A DNA stretch of 64,000 bases from JAICSD01 sp035495955 (lineage in GTDB: Bacteria; Acidobacteriota; Vicinamibacteria; Vicinamibacterales; 2-12-FULL-66-21): NCBI GenBank assembly GCA_035495955.1, contig DATJFE010000056.1, forward strand, positions 62,001 to 126,000, in the 5' to 3' direction. Shown here piece after piece: positions 27,057 through 39,700 of this stretch. Below the pieces are notes generated by a model that saw nothing but the letters and a program-made list of their open reading frames with translations, was not told the DNA's origin and searched no databases. Made by a program: the position numbers and the translations under genes. How positions within the stretch are numbered: the first letter of the stretch is position 1; each line of letters opens with the position of its first letter.

Positions 27057-27071
27057 CGGTTTGTTCCTTGC
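27057..27071 (+). promoter_or_regulatory. possible sigma-54 promoter of the P-type ATPase
   Basis: CGGTTT-GTTCC-TTGC (followed by A): correct spacing and perfect -12, weak -24 flank. Predicted start near 27083; the ATG is at 27125. The dyad at 27098-27113 is downstream of this start rather than upstream. Confidence 0.4.
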
Positions 27072-27097
27072 AGGTTTCCCGAGTGACGGAGATCCGC

Positions 27098-27113
27098 TGC
27101 CGGATTTCCGGCA
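27098..27113. promoter_or_regulatory. perfect dyad TGCCGG-ATTT-CCGGCA
   Basis: A perfect copy of the consensus dyad, with arms extended to 8 bp (GC-TGCCGG / CCGGCA-GC). It lies between the divergent exported-protein gene (26990) and P-type ATPase gene (27125), so it could serve either as an upstream site for the leftward gene or in the leader of the rightward one. Confidence 0.55.
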
Positions 27114-27124
27114 GCACTCCTCCC

Positions 27125-29080
27125 ATGCGAAGAGAATCACTGCGCGACGCCGTGATAGCACTGCTGGCGCTGGCCGGCATCGCCGCGCACCTCATGATGC
27201 GATCGGTCGGGACCGCCTCCTCGGCGGCGCTCGACGCGCCTCTGGTGGGAGTGCTCGCGATCGGCGGCATTCCACTCGTAGTACGGCTGGCGTGGCGCGC
27301 GCTGCACGGCGAGTTCGGATCGGATCATCTCGCCGGCATCTCGATTGTCGCGGCATCGCTCCTCGGTCAATACCTCGCCGGCGCGATCGTCGTGCTGATG
27401 CTTTCCGGCGGCGAGACGCTCGAGCACTATGCCGTCGCCCGCGCGACGGCGGTCCTGCGCGCGCTGGCCAGGCGCGTGCCAACGCTTGCGCACCTGCGGA
27501 AGGCGGGGGCGATCTCCGATGCCCCCGTCGCGGACGTACGCGTCGGCGACGAATTGTCGGTGCTGCCGCACGAGGTGTGTCCGGTGGACGGCGAGGTCAT
27601 CGAGGGGCGCGGCGCGATGGACGAGTCGTACCTCACGGGCGAGCCCTTTACGATCGAGAAAGGCCCCGGCAGCAACGTGCTCTCAGGGGCGATCAACGGC
27701 CAATCCGTGCTCACCATCCGAGCCACGCGTGTCGCGGCCGACTCACGCTACGCGCAGATCATGCGCGTGATGCAGGAAGCCGAGCAGCGCCGGCCGGCGC
27801 TGCGCCGGATCGGCGATCAACTGGGCGCGTGGTATACGCCCGTCGCCGTGCTGGTCGCCGCCGCGGCATGGTGGGCCAGCGGCAGCCCGCTCCGCTTTCT
27901 GAGCGTTGTCGTCATCGCCACGCCGTGTCCGCTGCTCATTGCGATTCCCGTCGCGATCATCGGCGCGATCTCGACCGCCGCGCGCCGCGGTGTGATCGTG
28001 AAGGATCCAGCCGCCCTCGAACAGCTCACGCTTTGCCGCACCATGATCCTCGACAAGACGGGGACTCTCACGTACGGCCGTCCCACGCTCAGCGAGGAGC
28101 TCTACGCTCCGGGGTTCGATCGCGACGGCGTCCTTCCACGGCTGGCGGCGATGGAACGCTACAGCCGGCATCCGCTCGCCGGCGCCATCGTCGCCGCGGC
28201 GGCCGACGGAGGATGCGTTCTTCCCGACGTGGAATGGATTCACGAGGAGCCGGGCACCGGTCTGCGAGGCCGCGTGGACGGCCACACGATTCTCGTGACC
28301 AGCCGCGCGCAGCTCGCCGGCGACCACCTGCTTCCGCCGCCGGCCGACACCGGCCTCGAGTGCGTCGTCACGATCGACGACCGCTACGCTGCAAGCTTCC
28401 GGTTCCACGACGTCGCGCGCGCCGACAGCCTCGAGTTCATCGGACATCTGTCGCCGCGGCACGGGTTCACACGCGTGCTGATCGTGTCGGGAGATCGGGA
28501 GGCGGAGGTACGACGGCTCGCTGACAGCGTCGCGATCGCCCGGATTCATGCGGAGACGTCGCCCGAGGAGAAGGTCGCCATCGTCCGGCGCGAGACCGCC
28601 GAAGCAAAGACCGTGTTCATCGGAGACGGCATCAACGACGCCCCCGCGCTCCTGACGGCCACGGTCGGCATCGCGTTCGGACGGCAGAGCGACGTGACAT
28701 CCGAGGCCGCGCGCGTCGTCATCATCGATTCCTCGCTGGCGAAAGTCGACGAGCTGATGCACATCAGCTATCGCCTGAGGCGGATTGCGCTTCAGAGCGC
28801 GATCGGAGGAATGGCGTTGAGCGCCGTCGGAATGGTCTTCGCGGCCGCCGGCTTCCTCGCGCCGGTGGCCGGCGCCGTGGCGCAGGAGATCATCGACGTG
28901 CTTGTCGTGCTGAATGCGCTGCGGACGTCGCACACGCCGGCGCGGCTGACCGACTTCGACGCCGTCACGCCCGACCCGGCCGCTACGTCCGCTGCTTCAG
29001 TTCGTCGACCATCTTCCGGACCTTGGCCGCGTCCGGGTAGTCCGGCACGGTCGTCAGAAGACGTTCCCATGCCGCGATAG
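27125..29080 (+). CDS. P1B-type heavy-metal ATPase with TPC motif
   Basis: 651-residue P-type ATPase without an N-terminal metal-binding domain. Present are the actuator motif (SYLTGEP), the metal-site segment ATPCPLLIAIPVA (TPC in place of the CPC of Cu/Zn/Cd pumps, near residue 266), the phosphorylation motif DKTGTLT (Asp 310) and GDGINDAPA. TPC-type P1B pumps include iron/nickel exporters, so iron or nickel is a possible cargo; specificity is not proven. The ATG at 27125 is used since homology starts there. The last ~30 residues overlap the opposite TPR gene and look unlike the family. Confidence 0.88.
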   Translation: MRRESLRDAVIALLALAGIAAHLMMRSVGTASSAALDAPLVGVLAIGGIPLVVRLAWRALHGEFGSDHLAGISIVAASLLGQYLAGAIVVLMLSGGETLEHYAVARATAVLRALARRVPTLAHLRKAGAISDAPVADVRVGDELSVLPHEVCPVDGEVIEGRGAMDESYLTGEPFTIEKGPGSNVLSGAINGQSVLTIRATRVAADSRYAQIMRVMQEAEQRRPALRRIGDQLGAWYTPVAVLVAAAAWWASGSPLRFLSVVVIATPCPLLIAIPVAIIGAISTAARRGVIVKDPAALEQLTLCRTMILDKTGTLTYGRPTLSEELYAPGFDRDGVLPRLAAMERYSRHPLAGAIVAAAADGGCVLPDVEWIHEEPGTGLRGRVDGHTILVTSRAQLAGDHLLPPPADTGLECVVTIDDRYAASFRFHDVARADSLEFIGHLSPRHGFTRVLIVSGDREAEVRRLADSVAIARIHAETSPEEKVAIVRRETAEAKTVFIGDGINDAPALLTATVGIAFGRQSDVTSEAARVVIIDSSLAKVDELMHISYRLRRIALQSAIGGMALSAVGMVFAAAGFLAPVAGAVAQEIIDVLVVLNALRTSHTPARLTDFDAVTPDPAATSAASVRRPSSGPWPRPGSPARSSEDVPMPR

Positions 29081-29579
29081 CGCCTTTGGGATCGCTCTTC
29101 CCGTCGCGCTTCACGATGCCGAGGTTGTAGAGCGTCTGGGCGTGCCTCGGGTCGAGCGCCAGCGACTTGTCGAACTGCGCCAGCGCATCGTCCGCGCGTC
29201 CGGCGTAGTAGAGGGCCGTCGCCAGGTCGGTGCTGACGCTCACGTTCTTCGAATCGACCGCGAACGCCTGTTGATAGTACGGGACTGCCTCCGCATACCG
29301 GCCGGCGTCGTAGAGCCGGTTGCCGAGCTCCACGTTCGCGCGAACGTTCTTCGGATCCGACGCGAGGACGTTCCGATACGCCTGCAGTTCCTGTTCGCTG
29401 ACGACGCTTGCCGCTGGCGGCGCGGCCGCGGCGGCCGACGCGACGGCGGCGATCGGGACGATTCCGGCCCCCGACTGGGACACGCCCAGCATGTAGCCGA
29501 CGATCACGCCGAACAGCACTCCGGCGAGGCCGGTGACAATAGTGAGGGGAGTAACCGAATCCCGATGGCGGCCAGTCAT
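28983..29579 (-). CDS. membrane-anchored TPR protein
   Basis: 198 residues. One membrane anchor (about 11-33, TGLAGVLFGVIVGYMLGV), an Ala/Pro-rich linker, and then three to four tetratricopeptide repeats (about 62-190; for example AYRNVLASDPKNVRANVELGN and TLYNLGIVKRDG). Likely a periplasmic protein-protein interaction scaffold. The start at 29579 has CAGGAGGA. A strong minus-strand sigma-54 promoter (29611-29625) and two activator dyads lie directly upstream. Its 3' end overlaps the P-type ATPase gene by 98 bp. Confidence 0.88.
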   Translation of the reverse strand: MTGRHRDSVTPLTIVTGLAGVLFGVIVGYMLGVSQSGAGIVPIAAVASAAAAAPPAASVVSEQELQAYRNVLASDPKNVRANVELGNRLYDAGRYAEAVPYYQQAFAVDSKNVSVSTDLATALYYAGRADDALAQFDKSLALDPRHAQTLYNLGIVKRDGKSDPKGAIAAWERLLTTVPDYPDAAKVRKMVDELKQRT

Positions 29580-29610
29580 GATTCCTCCTGAACGAGACAC
29601 AGGCGTCGTT

Positions 29611-29625
29611 GCAGCGAGGATGCCA
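29611..29625 (-). promoter_or_regulatory. sigma-54 promoter of the TPR gene
   Basis: Minus-strand TGGCAT-CCTCG-CTGC followed by AA. Predicted start near 29599, leaving a 20-nt leader with CAGGAGGA before the ATG at 29579. Confidence 0.7.
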
Positions 29626-29655
29626 GCGCCTGGCGAGGCGGAAACACTCCGCTCT

Positions 29656-29701
29656 ACACGGCTTTCCGGCGTGTCGAGTGGCGGCTGCCGGATTCCCGAC
29701 A
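29656..29701. promoter_or_regulatory. two activator dyads upstream of the TPR gene
   Basis: ACACGG-CTTT-CCGGCG (29656-29671) and TGCCGG-ATTC-CCGACA (29686-29701), spaced 30 bp apart, about three helical turns. They are 30-75 bp upstream of the -24 element of the TPR promoter, a normal place for sigma-54 activator sites. Confidence 0.55.
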
Positions 29702-29774
29702 CCCTTCAGGTCGTCTCCGTCCTTTTCGCTGGAATTGTCGATGGCCCGTCGTTTGATAGACTGACGTCCTGGGA

Positions 29775-30098
29775 ATGTTCCGCGCGCAGCTGGTCGTACT
29801 CGTCACGCTCATGGCGCTTGTCGCGCCCTGGACGGCGCCGTGCCTGGCGGTGGGGCCCGGTCACACCAGGATGGCGTGCTGCCTGCCTCACGCGACGGAT
29901 CGTCCGGCGGCGCGCCCGTGTTGTGCGTCCGACGAGTCGCCCGCCACGCCCGCGCCATCGAGCGGGATCGCGCATCAAACCGCGCAGGCCGCGACGCCGT
30001 TCGTCGGTGTCGTAGCGTCGTCTCGCCCGATTCGATCCCCTCGCGTACCGCTTCGGCCGTGCGCGCCGCTCGCCCTCTCGACGGTCCTTCTGATCTGA
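29775..30098 (+). CDS. small cysteine-rich exported protein
   Basis: 107 residues with an N-terminal signal segment (MFRAQLVVLVTLMALVAPWT) and two Cys pairs in the middle (MACCLPH and RPCCAS), then a Pro/Ala-rich tail. It precedes the efflux operon by about 75 bp. Small Cys-pair proteins are frequent next to Cus-type copper operons, which suggests metal binding, but I recognise no named family. A 7-bp hairpin (GCCCGCG / CGCGGGC, 30124-30141) lies between it and the next gene. Confidence 0.6.
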   Translation: MFRAQLVVLVTLMALVAPWTAPCLAVGPGHTRMACCLPHATDRPAARPCCASDESPATPAPSSGIAHQTAQAATPFVGVVASSRPIRSPRVPLRPCAPLALSTVLLI

Positions 30099-30173
30099 CG
30101 TCCTGACAGTACACGTGTGTCCGCCCGCGTCTTCGCGGGCGCGCGGCAATCCGTGTGTGGTGTCGAGCGCGTC

Positions 30174-33769
<3,596 letters not shown>

Positions 33770-33773
<4 letters not shown>

Positions 33774-35059
33774 GACGCGCGCTCCATGCGGCCCTGCTCG
33801 CCGCCATGCTGGTACGGACTGTTGCCACCGCCGCGCAGACGACCCCGATCGATCCGCGGAACGGACTGACGCTCGAACAGGCGATCGCCGAAGGATTGAG
33901 CAGCGAACCCGCGCTTCGCGCCGCGGCATTCGAGGTCGAGGCCGCGCGCGGCGTCGCACGACAGGCGGCGCTCCGGCCTAACCCCGGCGTTTCCTTCGAA
34001 CAGCGTGAGCAGGTTGGCGGCATGGATCGGCAGACCTCGATCGGCGTCGAATGGCCTCTGGATCTGTTCAGCCGCGGCCCGAGGGCGGAAGCGGCTTCGC
34101 GAATGGTGGACGTCGCCGAAGCCGCGCTGCAGGATCGACGTCGCCTGCTCGCCGCCGACATCCGCCGGCAGTACGGCGACGTGCTGGCCGCCGTTCGCCG
34201 GCTTGATCTTTTCGATGCGGTGCTGGCCGCAAACGGCCGGACGTACGATCTGCTGCGCAACCGCGTCGCCGAGGGAGCCGCGGCGCCCCTCGAGCGCGAC
34301 CTCGCGTTCGTGGACCTGAAGAGACTGGAAGCCGGCCGGGAGCTTGCTGTCGGGCAGGTGGCGATCTCGCTGACGAAGTTGAAAACGCTGCTTGGCCGCG
34401 CTCCCGACGCGCCGTTGACGCTGACGGATTCGTTGGAGGATCTGGTGAACGCCGCGGCCGCGCAGGCGTTCGGCGCGGCGCTTCCCGCCGAGCGCGGCGA
34501 CGTTCGTCAAGCGACGGCGGAACTGGCACTGGCGCGCGCGCGCAGTCGACAGGCGACGCAGGAAGGGAGGCCGGACCTCGGCCTCTTTGCCGGCTACATG
34601 CGAATGGACGCGGGCTTCCCGCAGCTGGGGCTCGGTTCCTCAGGAGCGCCGGAGCCGATCCAGGGCGTTTTCCACAACGCGGCGGTCGGACTCCGCCTCT
34701 CGATCCCGCTGTTCAATCGCGGGCAGGGGGACATTGCGGCCGCGAAGGCGCGCGAACTCAACGCATCGGAGATGGTGCAGGCGCGGCGCCTCGGCGCCTC
34801 GGCCGAGGTCGCGCAGGCCAGGGCGCGGCTCGACGCGGCCCGGCGAACGCTGGCGGCGTATTCCGGCGAGACGCGCGTGGTCGCGCGGCGAAACCTCGAC
34901 GTCGTCCGCGAGACCTACACGCTCGGGCGCGCGACGCTGTTCGACGTGCTCAACGAACAGCGGCGCTATCTCGAATTCGAAGGCGGCTATCTGGACGCGC
35001 TCGCCGAGACGTTCTCGTCGCAGAACGATCTCCGCCGCGCACTGGGAGAAGGCAAGTGA
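33770..35059 (+). CDS. TolC/CusC-type outer membrane efflux factor
   Basis: 429 residues with a signal peptide (about 1-22) and two outer-membrane-efflux (OEP) repeats of long helices with short strands. LTLEQAIAEGLSSEPALRAA opens the first helical hairpin and TLGRATLFDVLNEQRRYLE marks the second. It forms the outer-membrane exit duct of a tripartite pump. The ATG overlaps the pump stop, and its own stop overlaps the GTG of the adaptor, so the three are translationally coupled in the order pump, outer duct, adaptor. Confidence 0.92.
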
Positions 35060-36570
35060 CAATCAGCAGATTATCCGCCGCCGTTGGAGCCGTGGCGGTG
35101 TTCGCCGCTGGTGCGGCTGCGTCGTACTGGTGGACCACGAAAGCTCCGGCGGCGCCGGCGCGCGTCGACACGACGGCGCCGGGATCGATCGCGCCGCAAC
35201 AGAAGACGCCGCCGGCGGGAGCGATACCGATTGCCCCGGATCTCGCGAAGCGGGCGGGAATCGTCATCGAATCCGTCCGGACGTCTCCCGTTGCAGGATC
35301 CGTTCGCGTTCCCGGCACCGTTCAGCCCAATGCGTATCGTCAGGTCAGTGTGACGCCTCTCGTCGGCGGCCGGGTTACGAAGGTCCTCGTGCAGCAGGGG
35401 CAGACGGTCGTGCGGGGCGCGCCGATCGCCGAGATCTACAGTCCGGAGGTCGCGGAAGTGCGGGCGAGATATCTGAGCGCCAGGGCGGACATCGATGCAG
35501 GTGACGCGAAGCTGCGCCGGACCGAGCGGCTGGCGGCGCTCGGCTCGGCCAGTCAACAGGAGCTGGAGCAGGTGCGCGCCGAGCACGTTCGCCACGAAGT
35601 CGAGCTGCGCGAGGCGGCCGCGCGGCTGCGGCTCCTCGGCTTCGATCCGTCTCGGATCACCGACCCGCATGCCGACTCCGATGCGTCCACGGTCGCGGTC
35701 AAGGCGCCGCAGGCAGGCGTGATCGTGCAGCGGCCTGCGACGGCGGGGATGACGGCCGAGCCGTCGACGGTGCTCGCCACGCTGGCGGATCTCTCTCCGG
35801 TCTGGGTCGTCGCGGATTTGTACGAGCGCGACTTTGCGCGCGTCGCGATCGGTGCCTCGGCGACAGTGACGGCGGCGGCATATCCCGGCGTCGAATTCCA
35901 CGGTCGAGTGACATACGTGTCTCCGGAAGTACGTCCCGAGACCCGGACGGCGCAGGTGCGCATCGAGCTGGCCAATCCTCGGGCGTTCCTGCGGTTTGGC
36001 ATGTACGTCGACGCGGTCATCGGCGCGCAGGGACGTCAGACCGTCGTGGTACCGCGCAGCGCCGTTCAGATGATCGGACCGGATCCGGTTGTGTTCGTTC
36101 CGGACAACACGGAGGGAAATTCGTTTCGCGAACGCCGAATCGTTCTTGGCGAGGCGGACGGCGATCGGTTGGCCGTGGTCGAAGGACTGTCGTCCGGCGA
36201 GCTTGTCGTGACGCAGGGCTCGTTCGTCGTCCGCGCCGAGGCCGAGCGTCTGGGGATCCGGCCGACGCTGGGCGGCCAGATGCGGAGTGCGCCAGCCGAC
36301 GCCTCGCCAGCTCAGGAGTTGTCCGTCAAGATCACCGCACGCGGTTTCGAACCGGATTCGTTGGTACTGAAGGCTGGCGTCAGGGCGCGCGTGACGTTCA
36401 CGCGCACGACCGACGAGACGTGCGCGAAAGAGGTCGTGTTTCCCGACTACGGCCTCAGACGCGCGCTGCCCTTGAACGAGCCGGTTGTGGTCGAGTTCGT
36501 GCCGGCAGCCCGGGATGCCGCATTCCAGTGCGGCATGGGCATGCTGTCGGGAAAGCTGATCGTGCGATAG
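35056..36570 (+). CDS. CusB-type membrane fusion protein with C-terminal cupredoxin-like domain
   Basis: 504-residue periplasmic adaptor. N-terminal anchor (about 5-30), then barrel-sandwich hybrid, alpha-hairpin and beta-barrel domains of the HlyD/CusB family (about 65-405; for example VGGRVTKVLVQQGQTVVRGA). A further domain of about 90 residues (about 415-504) is cupredoxin-like, with ligand-type residues C in ETCAKEVVFPDYG and CGM in FQCGMGML, as in copper-binding periplasmic domains. The GTG start overlaps the upstream stop codon. The added domain probably collects or hands over copper. Confidence 0.92.
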   Translation: MTISRLSAAVGAVAVFAAGAAASYWWTTKAPAAPARVDTTAPGSIAPQQKTPPAGAIPIAPDLAKRAGIVIESVRTSPVAGSVRVPGTVQPNAYRQVSVTPLVGGRVTKVLVQQGQTVVRGAPIAEIYSPEVAEVRARYLSARADIDAGDAKLRRTERLAALGSASQQELEQVRAEHVRHEVELREAAARLRLLGFDPSRITDPHADSDASTVAVKAPQAGVIVQRPATAGMTAEPSTVLATLADLSPVWVVADLYERDFARVAIGASATVTAAAYPGVEFHGRVTYVSPEVRPETRTAQVRIELANPRAFLRFGMYVDAVIGAQGRQTVVVPRSAVQMIGPDPVVFVPDNTEGNSFRERRIVLGEADGDRLAVVEGLSSGELVVTQGSFVVRAEAERLGIRPTLGGQMRSAPADASPAQELSVKITARGFEPDSLVLKAGVRARVTFTRTTDETCAKEVVFPDYGLRRALPLNEPVVVEFVPAARDAAFQCGMGMLSGKLIVR

Positions 36571-36583
36571 GCGGCCGCGCTGC

Positions 36584-37033
36584 CTACGACACTCTGTGCG
36601 CGAGGCCTTTCATCGCGTCGTACCAGAAACCCTTGAAGTGCGGTCCGGCCGGCGAATGACAGCTCTCACAGGTCGACGACGGAGGTGTCTTGACGAGCCC
36701 GGTCTTGACCGCCGGATCCGCCGCGTGTGCCGCCGCCGCGCCATGGCAGCTCTCGCACTGGATACCCTTGTTCAGGACTTTCCTGCCGTCGAGAACCCGA
36801 GACTTCGGCCCTGTCACGTGACAGCCAATGCACGCCTGTTCCTGTTCGGCGCTGCTCAGGCGGTCGAGCGCCGTGGCGTGCTTCGTGCGCGCCCACGCCG
36901 CGTAAATCGGCTGGTGACATTTCTGGCACGCCTCGGCCCACGCGTAGCCTGGCGCCGCCGGTGCAGAGTCTTGAGCCGGAGTCAAAGCCGACAAGCCAAA
37001 TGCGATCGCCGCCGCGAGAAGAGTGAGCAGCAT
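36584..37033 (-). CDS. tetraheme c-type cytochrome (cytochrome c554-like)
   Basis: 149-residue periplasmic cytochrome with signal segment (1-20) and four CXXCH haem sites: CQKCH, CIGCH, CESCH and CESCH. Sequence features such as YAWAEACQKCHQPIYAAWARTKHA resemble the cytochrome c554/c-family proteins that shuttle electrons in the periplasm. It is transcribed toward the efflux operon and lies 92 bp downstream of the haem gene block, possibly as its last member. It ends 14 bp from the adaptor gene. Confidence 0.9.
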   Translation of the reverse strand: MLLTLLAAAIAFGLSALTPAQDSAPAAPGYAWAEACQKCHQPIYAAWARTKHATALDRLSSAEQEQACIGCHVTGPKSRVLDGRKVLNKGIQCESCHGAAAAHAADPAVKTGLVKTPPSSTCESCHSPAGPHFKGFWYDAMKGLAHRVS

Positions 37034-37125
37034 GGGAGGTCTTCACACAAGGCAGATGCCAGCCTTATTTGGACGCGAAAACGAGGGACGCGCCCCCGGC
37101 GGTCCGCATCTCCGCCGAAAAGCCG

Positions 37126-38604
37126 TCACCGGGCGGCGGCGAAGGCCAGCGAGCGCGGGAGAGTCTGCAGATGCGCGGCGACGCGGCGGGCGACGGCGGG
37201 CGCCTCTTCGATGCAGGCGTTGATCGACACGCCGCGATAGGAATTGCCCGCGAGGAACAGCCCCGGATGTTCCCGCAGCCGCGCTTCGATCCGCGCCAGG
37301 CGCTTGTCGTGACCGAGGGTGTACTGCGGAATTCCCCGGCGATGCCGGAAGATCTGTACGAACTCCGGCGCGACGCGGACGCCCATCGTCCGGCGCAGGT
37401 CGTCTCCGACCGCGGAGAGAAGCGCCGTATCGTCGAGATCGACGGCCTCGCGATCCGTCGCGCCGCCGATCATGACGCGCACCAGCGCCTTGCCTTCGGG
37501 CGCGCGGCCCGCATAGATGCTCGTTTCCCACAGGGCGCCGAGGATGCGTGGTCCCTCGCTCCGCGGAACGAGGAAGCCGAATCCGTTCAGGGGACCCCGA
37601 TCGGCCGCCAGCGCCCGCTCGTCGTAGCCGAGACACACGACGGCGAGTGGTGCGGTCGGAATCGTCGCGAGGAGGCCGGCGGCTGTCGGCTCGAACGGAC
37701 GAAGCAGATCGGCCGATTCCGAAGCCGATCCCGCCAGGACCACAGCGTCCGCTTCGATTGCCGTGCCGTTGATGACGCTAAAGGCACGCGCGCCGACCAG
37801 ACGCGGGCCCTCGGGCCGGGCGGCATTCCCGCGGGCTCGCAGCTCCACGACGCGCCGGTTCGGTCGCACGATTGGTCCGAGCGACGCGGCGGCCGCCCTC
37901 ACCAGGGACTCCATGCCGTCCGCGAACGACGTCAGGCGCCCGGCCGGCGCGCCCACGCCGCTCCCGGATCGGCGCTCCCGCCGTCTGGCGAGCATCGCGC
38001 GGAACAGGCTGCCGAACTCCGAGTCCATCTGGTGCATCTTCGGGAAGCACGCTCGCAGGGAGAGCTCCTGCGCGTCGCCCGCGAAGATGCCCGAGACCAT
38101 CGATCCGATGAGAATGCCGGCCGCCTCGCGTCCCATGTGACGTTCGGCGAACTGCTGGATGGTTTCGTCGTGGCCGGGTGCTCTTGCCGACAGCGGCTCG
38201 CACAGGATTCGGAGCTTGGCGAGCGGCGACAGGAGCGGCGAGAACAGGAACGCGGACGGCGACAGAGGCACTTCGTGCAGCCGGTCGCGGCGGAAGATGA
38301 ATCGGCGACGGGCTTCGTCGCGGCTCGGCAGCAACTGACGCGTCAGGCCGATCTGCTCGATGAACTCGAGCGTCGCCGGGGCGTTGTCGAGGAATCCGTC
38401 CGGACCGGCTTCGCAGACGTAGCCGTCGATTCGTTCCGTGCGGACGTTGCCGCCCACCCGATCGTGCGATTCGAGGACGATGACCTCGGCCCCTGGCGCC
38501 TGATCGCGAATCGCGCGCGCGACAGCCAGGCCGGCGATGCCGCCGCCGACGATCACGACACGCGCGTCCGCGCCAAATCGATTCGGCGGCGTGGCGGAAT
38601 TCAT
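37126..38604 (-). CDS. hemG: protoporphyrinogen (or coproporphyrinogen) oxidase, HemG/HemY type
   Basis: 492-residue FAD-dependent oxidase that oxidises protoporphyrinogen IX (or coproporphyrinogen III) in late haem synthesis. N-terminal FAD motif VVIVGGGIAGLAVAR, then the family stretch RVGGNVRTERIDGYVCEAGPDGF; the C terminus has GLFLAGNSYRGVSINACIEE, the second FAD contact. The old name hemY is also used for this class. Overlaps the hemH stop by ATGA and belongs to the leftward order hemN-hemH-hemG. Confidence 0.93.
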   Translation of the reverse strand: MNSATPPNRFGADARVVIVGGGIAGLAVARAIRDQAPGAEVIVLESHDRVGGNVRTERIDGYVCEAGPDGFLDNAPATLEFIEQIGLTRQLLPSRDEARRRFIFRRDRLHEVPLSPSAFLFSPLLSPLAKLRILCEPLSARAPGHDETIQQFAERHMGREAAGILIGSMVSGIFAGDAQELSLRACFPKMHQMDSEFGSLFRAMLARRRERRSGSGVGAPAGRLTSFADGMESLVRAAAASLGPIVRPNRRVVELRARGNAARPEGPRLVGARAFSVINGTAIEADAVVLAGSASESADLLRPFEPTAAGLLATIPTAPLAVVCLGYDERALAADRGPLNGFGFLVPRSEGPRILGALWETSIYAGRAPEGKALVRVMIGGATDREAVDLDDTALLSAVGDDLRRTMGVRVAPEFVQIFRHRRGIPQYTLGHDKRLARIEARLREHPGLFLAGNSYRGVSINACIEEAPAVARRVAAHLQTLPRSLAFAAAR

Positions 38605-39689
38605 GCCGTCGTCTCCGAGAGCGTCAAGCGGCCGCCGTCCTGATCACCGCTGCAGCAGCCGCCGCCGCACGTCTGGCGATGCGTGGTGTCGAGATGCGTC
38701 TCCACGAGGCCCGCAAGCGCGCGGATGAACGCCGGCGATGCGTTCAGCGCGTCCACCCTCCGGTAGCCGCTGATCCCGGATGCCCGCGCGGCATCGGCAA
38801 ACAGCATGTCCACCTCGTAGAGCGTCTCGATGTGATCCGAGACGAACGACAGCGGGATGACGAGCACGTCCGTCACTCCTTCGCGTCCGAGCTCCCGCAG
38901 CGTCTCTTCCGTGCCGGGACCGATCCATTTCACCGGCCCCGTACGTGATTGATACGCGAGCACGTGCCGGTTTGCCAGCTTCATGCGATCGAGGATCCCC
39001 TGGCGCGTCGCCTCGATGTCGGCTACGTACGGGTCGCCGCCGTCGATGAACCTCTGCGGCAGGCCGTGCGCGCTGAAGAGCAGCACGGTCTCGCGACGCC
39101 GATCGACGGGGATCGCGCTCCAGGCTCGGGCGACGAGGTCGCTCATCGCATCGAGATACCGCGGATCGTCGGCGTATCGATCGATATGGGTAACGTGGAA
39201 GCCGAACGATCGCCACTCCGGCTTCGCGAGTACCCGCGCGAAGTCACGCTGCGACGATCCGGTGGTTGCCTTTGAAAAGTGTGGAAAGAGCGTCAGCGTG
39301 ACGATGCGCCGGATGCCGGCGGCGGCGATCGCTGCGATGGCATCCTCGCTCGACGGCCTCGAATAGCGCATCGCGACGAACACGCGAAACGCCCCGCCGG
39401 ACGGCATCCCCGCGTTCAGCCGTTCCTCGAGCGCGGCGGCCTGGTCGCGGGTGATCCGGAGCTGCGGCGATCCGCCGCCGATCCGCGCGTAGTTGCGTCT
39501 GACTGACGGACCGCGCAGCTTGGCAATCACCCGCGCGAAGGCCGGCTGGACGGCCGCGCCGAGCGGGAGCTCGATGATCTCTCGATCCGAGAACAGGCTG
39601 ACCAGAAACGGCTCGACCGACGCGAGATCGTCGGGACCGCCGAGATTGAACAGCACCACTGCCGTCGTCGACGCCGGATCTGCGCTCAT
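38601..39689 (-). CDS. hemH: ferrochelatase
   Basis: 362-residue ferrochelatase that inserts Fe(II) into the porphyrin. N terminus TTAVVLFNLGGPDDLASVEPFL, central FSAHGLPQRFIDGGDPY (catalytic His region), and the conserved PLSFVSDHIETLYEVDM near residue 265 (metal-site Glu). The start at 39689 is placed by homology; the open frame continues upstream into hemN. The C-terminal tail is unusual: CGGGCCSGDQDG, with three close Cys. Some bacterial ferrochelatases bind a [2Fe-2S] cluster near the C terminus, but this tail differs. Eleven bp from hemN. Confidence 0.94.
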   Translation of the reverse strand: MSADPASTTAVVLFNLGGPDDLASVEPFLVSLFSDREIIELPLGAAVQPAFARVIAKLRGPSVRRNYARIGGGSPQLRITRDQAAALEERLNAGMPSGGAFRVFVAMRYSRPSSEDAIAAIAAAGIRRIVTLTLFPHFSKATTGSSQRDFARVLAKPEWRSFGFHVTHIDRYADDPRYLDAMSDLVARAWSAIPVDRRRETVLLFSAHGLPQRFIDGGDPYVADIEATRQGILDRMKLANRHVLAYQSRTGPVKWIGPGTEETLRELGREGVTDVLVIPLSFVSDHIETLYEVDMLFADAARASGISGYRRVDALNASPAFIRALAGLVETHLDTTHRQTCGGGCCSGDQDGGRLTLSETTA

Positions 39690-39700
39690 GCCTGGATCCC

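Noticed and set aside
30124..30141. Hairpin GCCCGCG/CGCGGGC as a terminator before the efflux pump
   Set aside because: Short stem without a U tract; it may simply reflect GC content, so it was not listed as a terminator.
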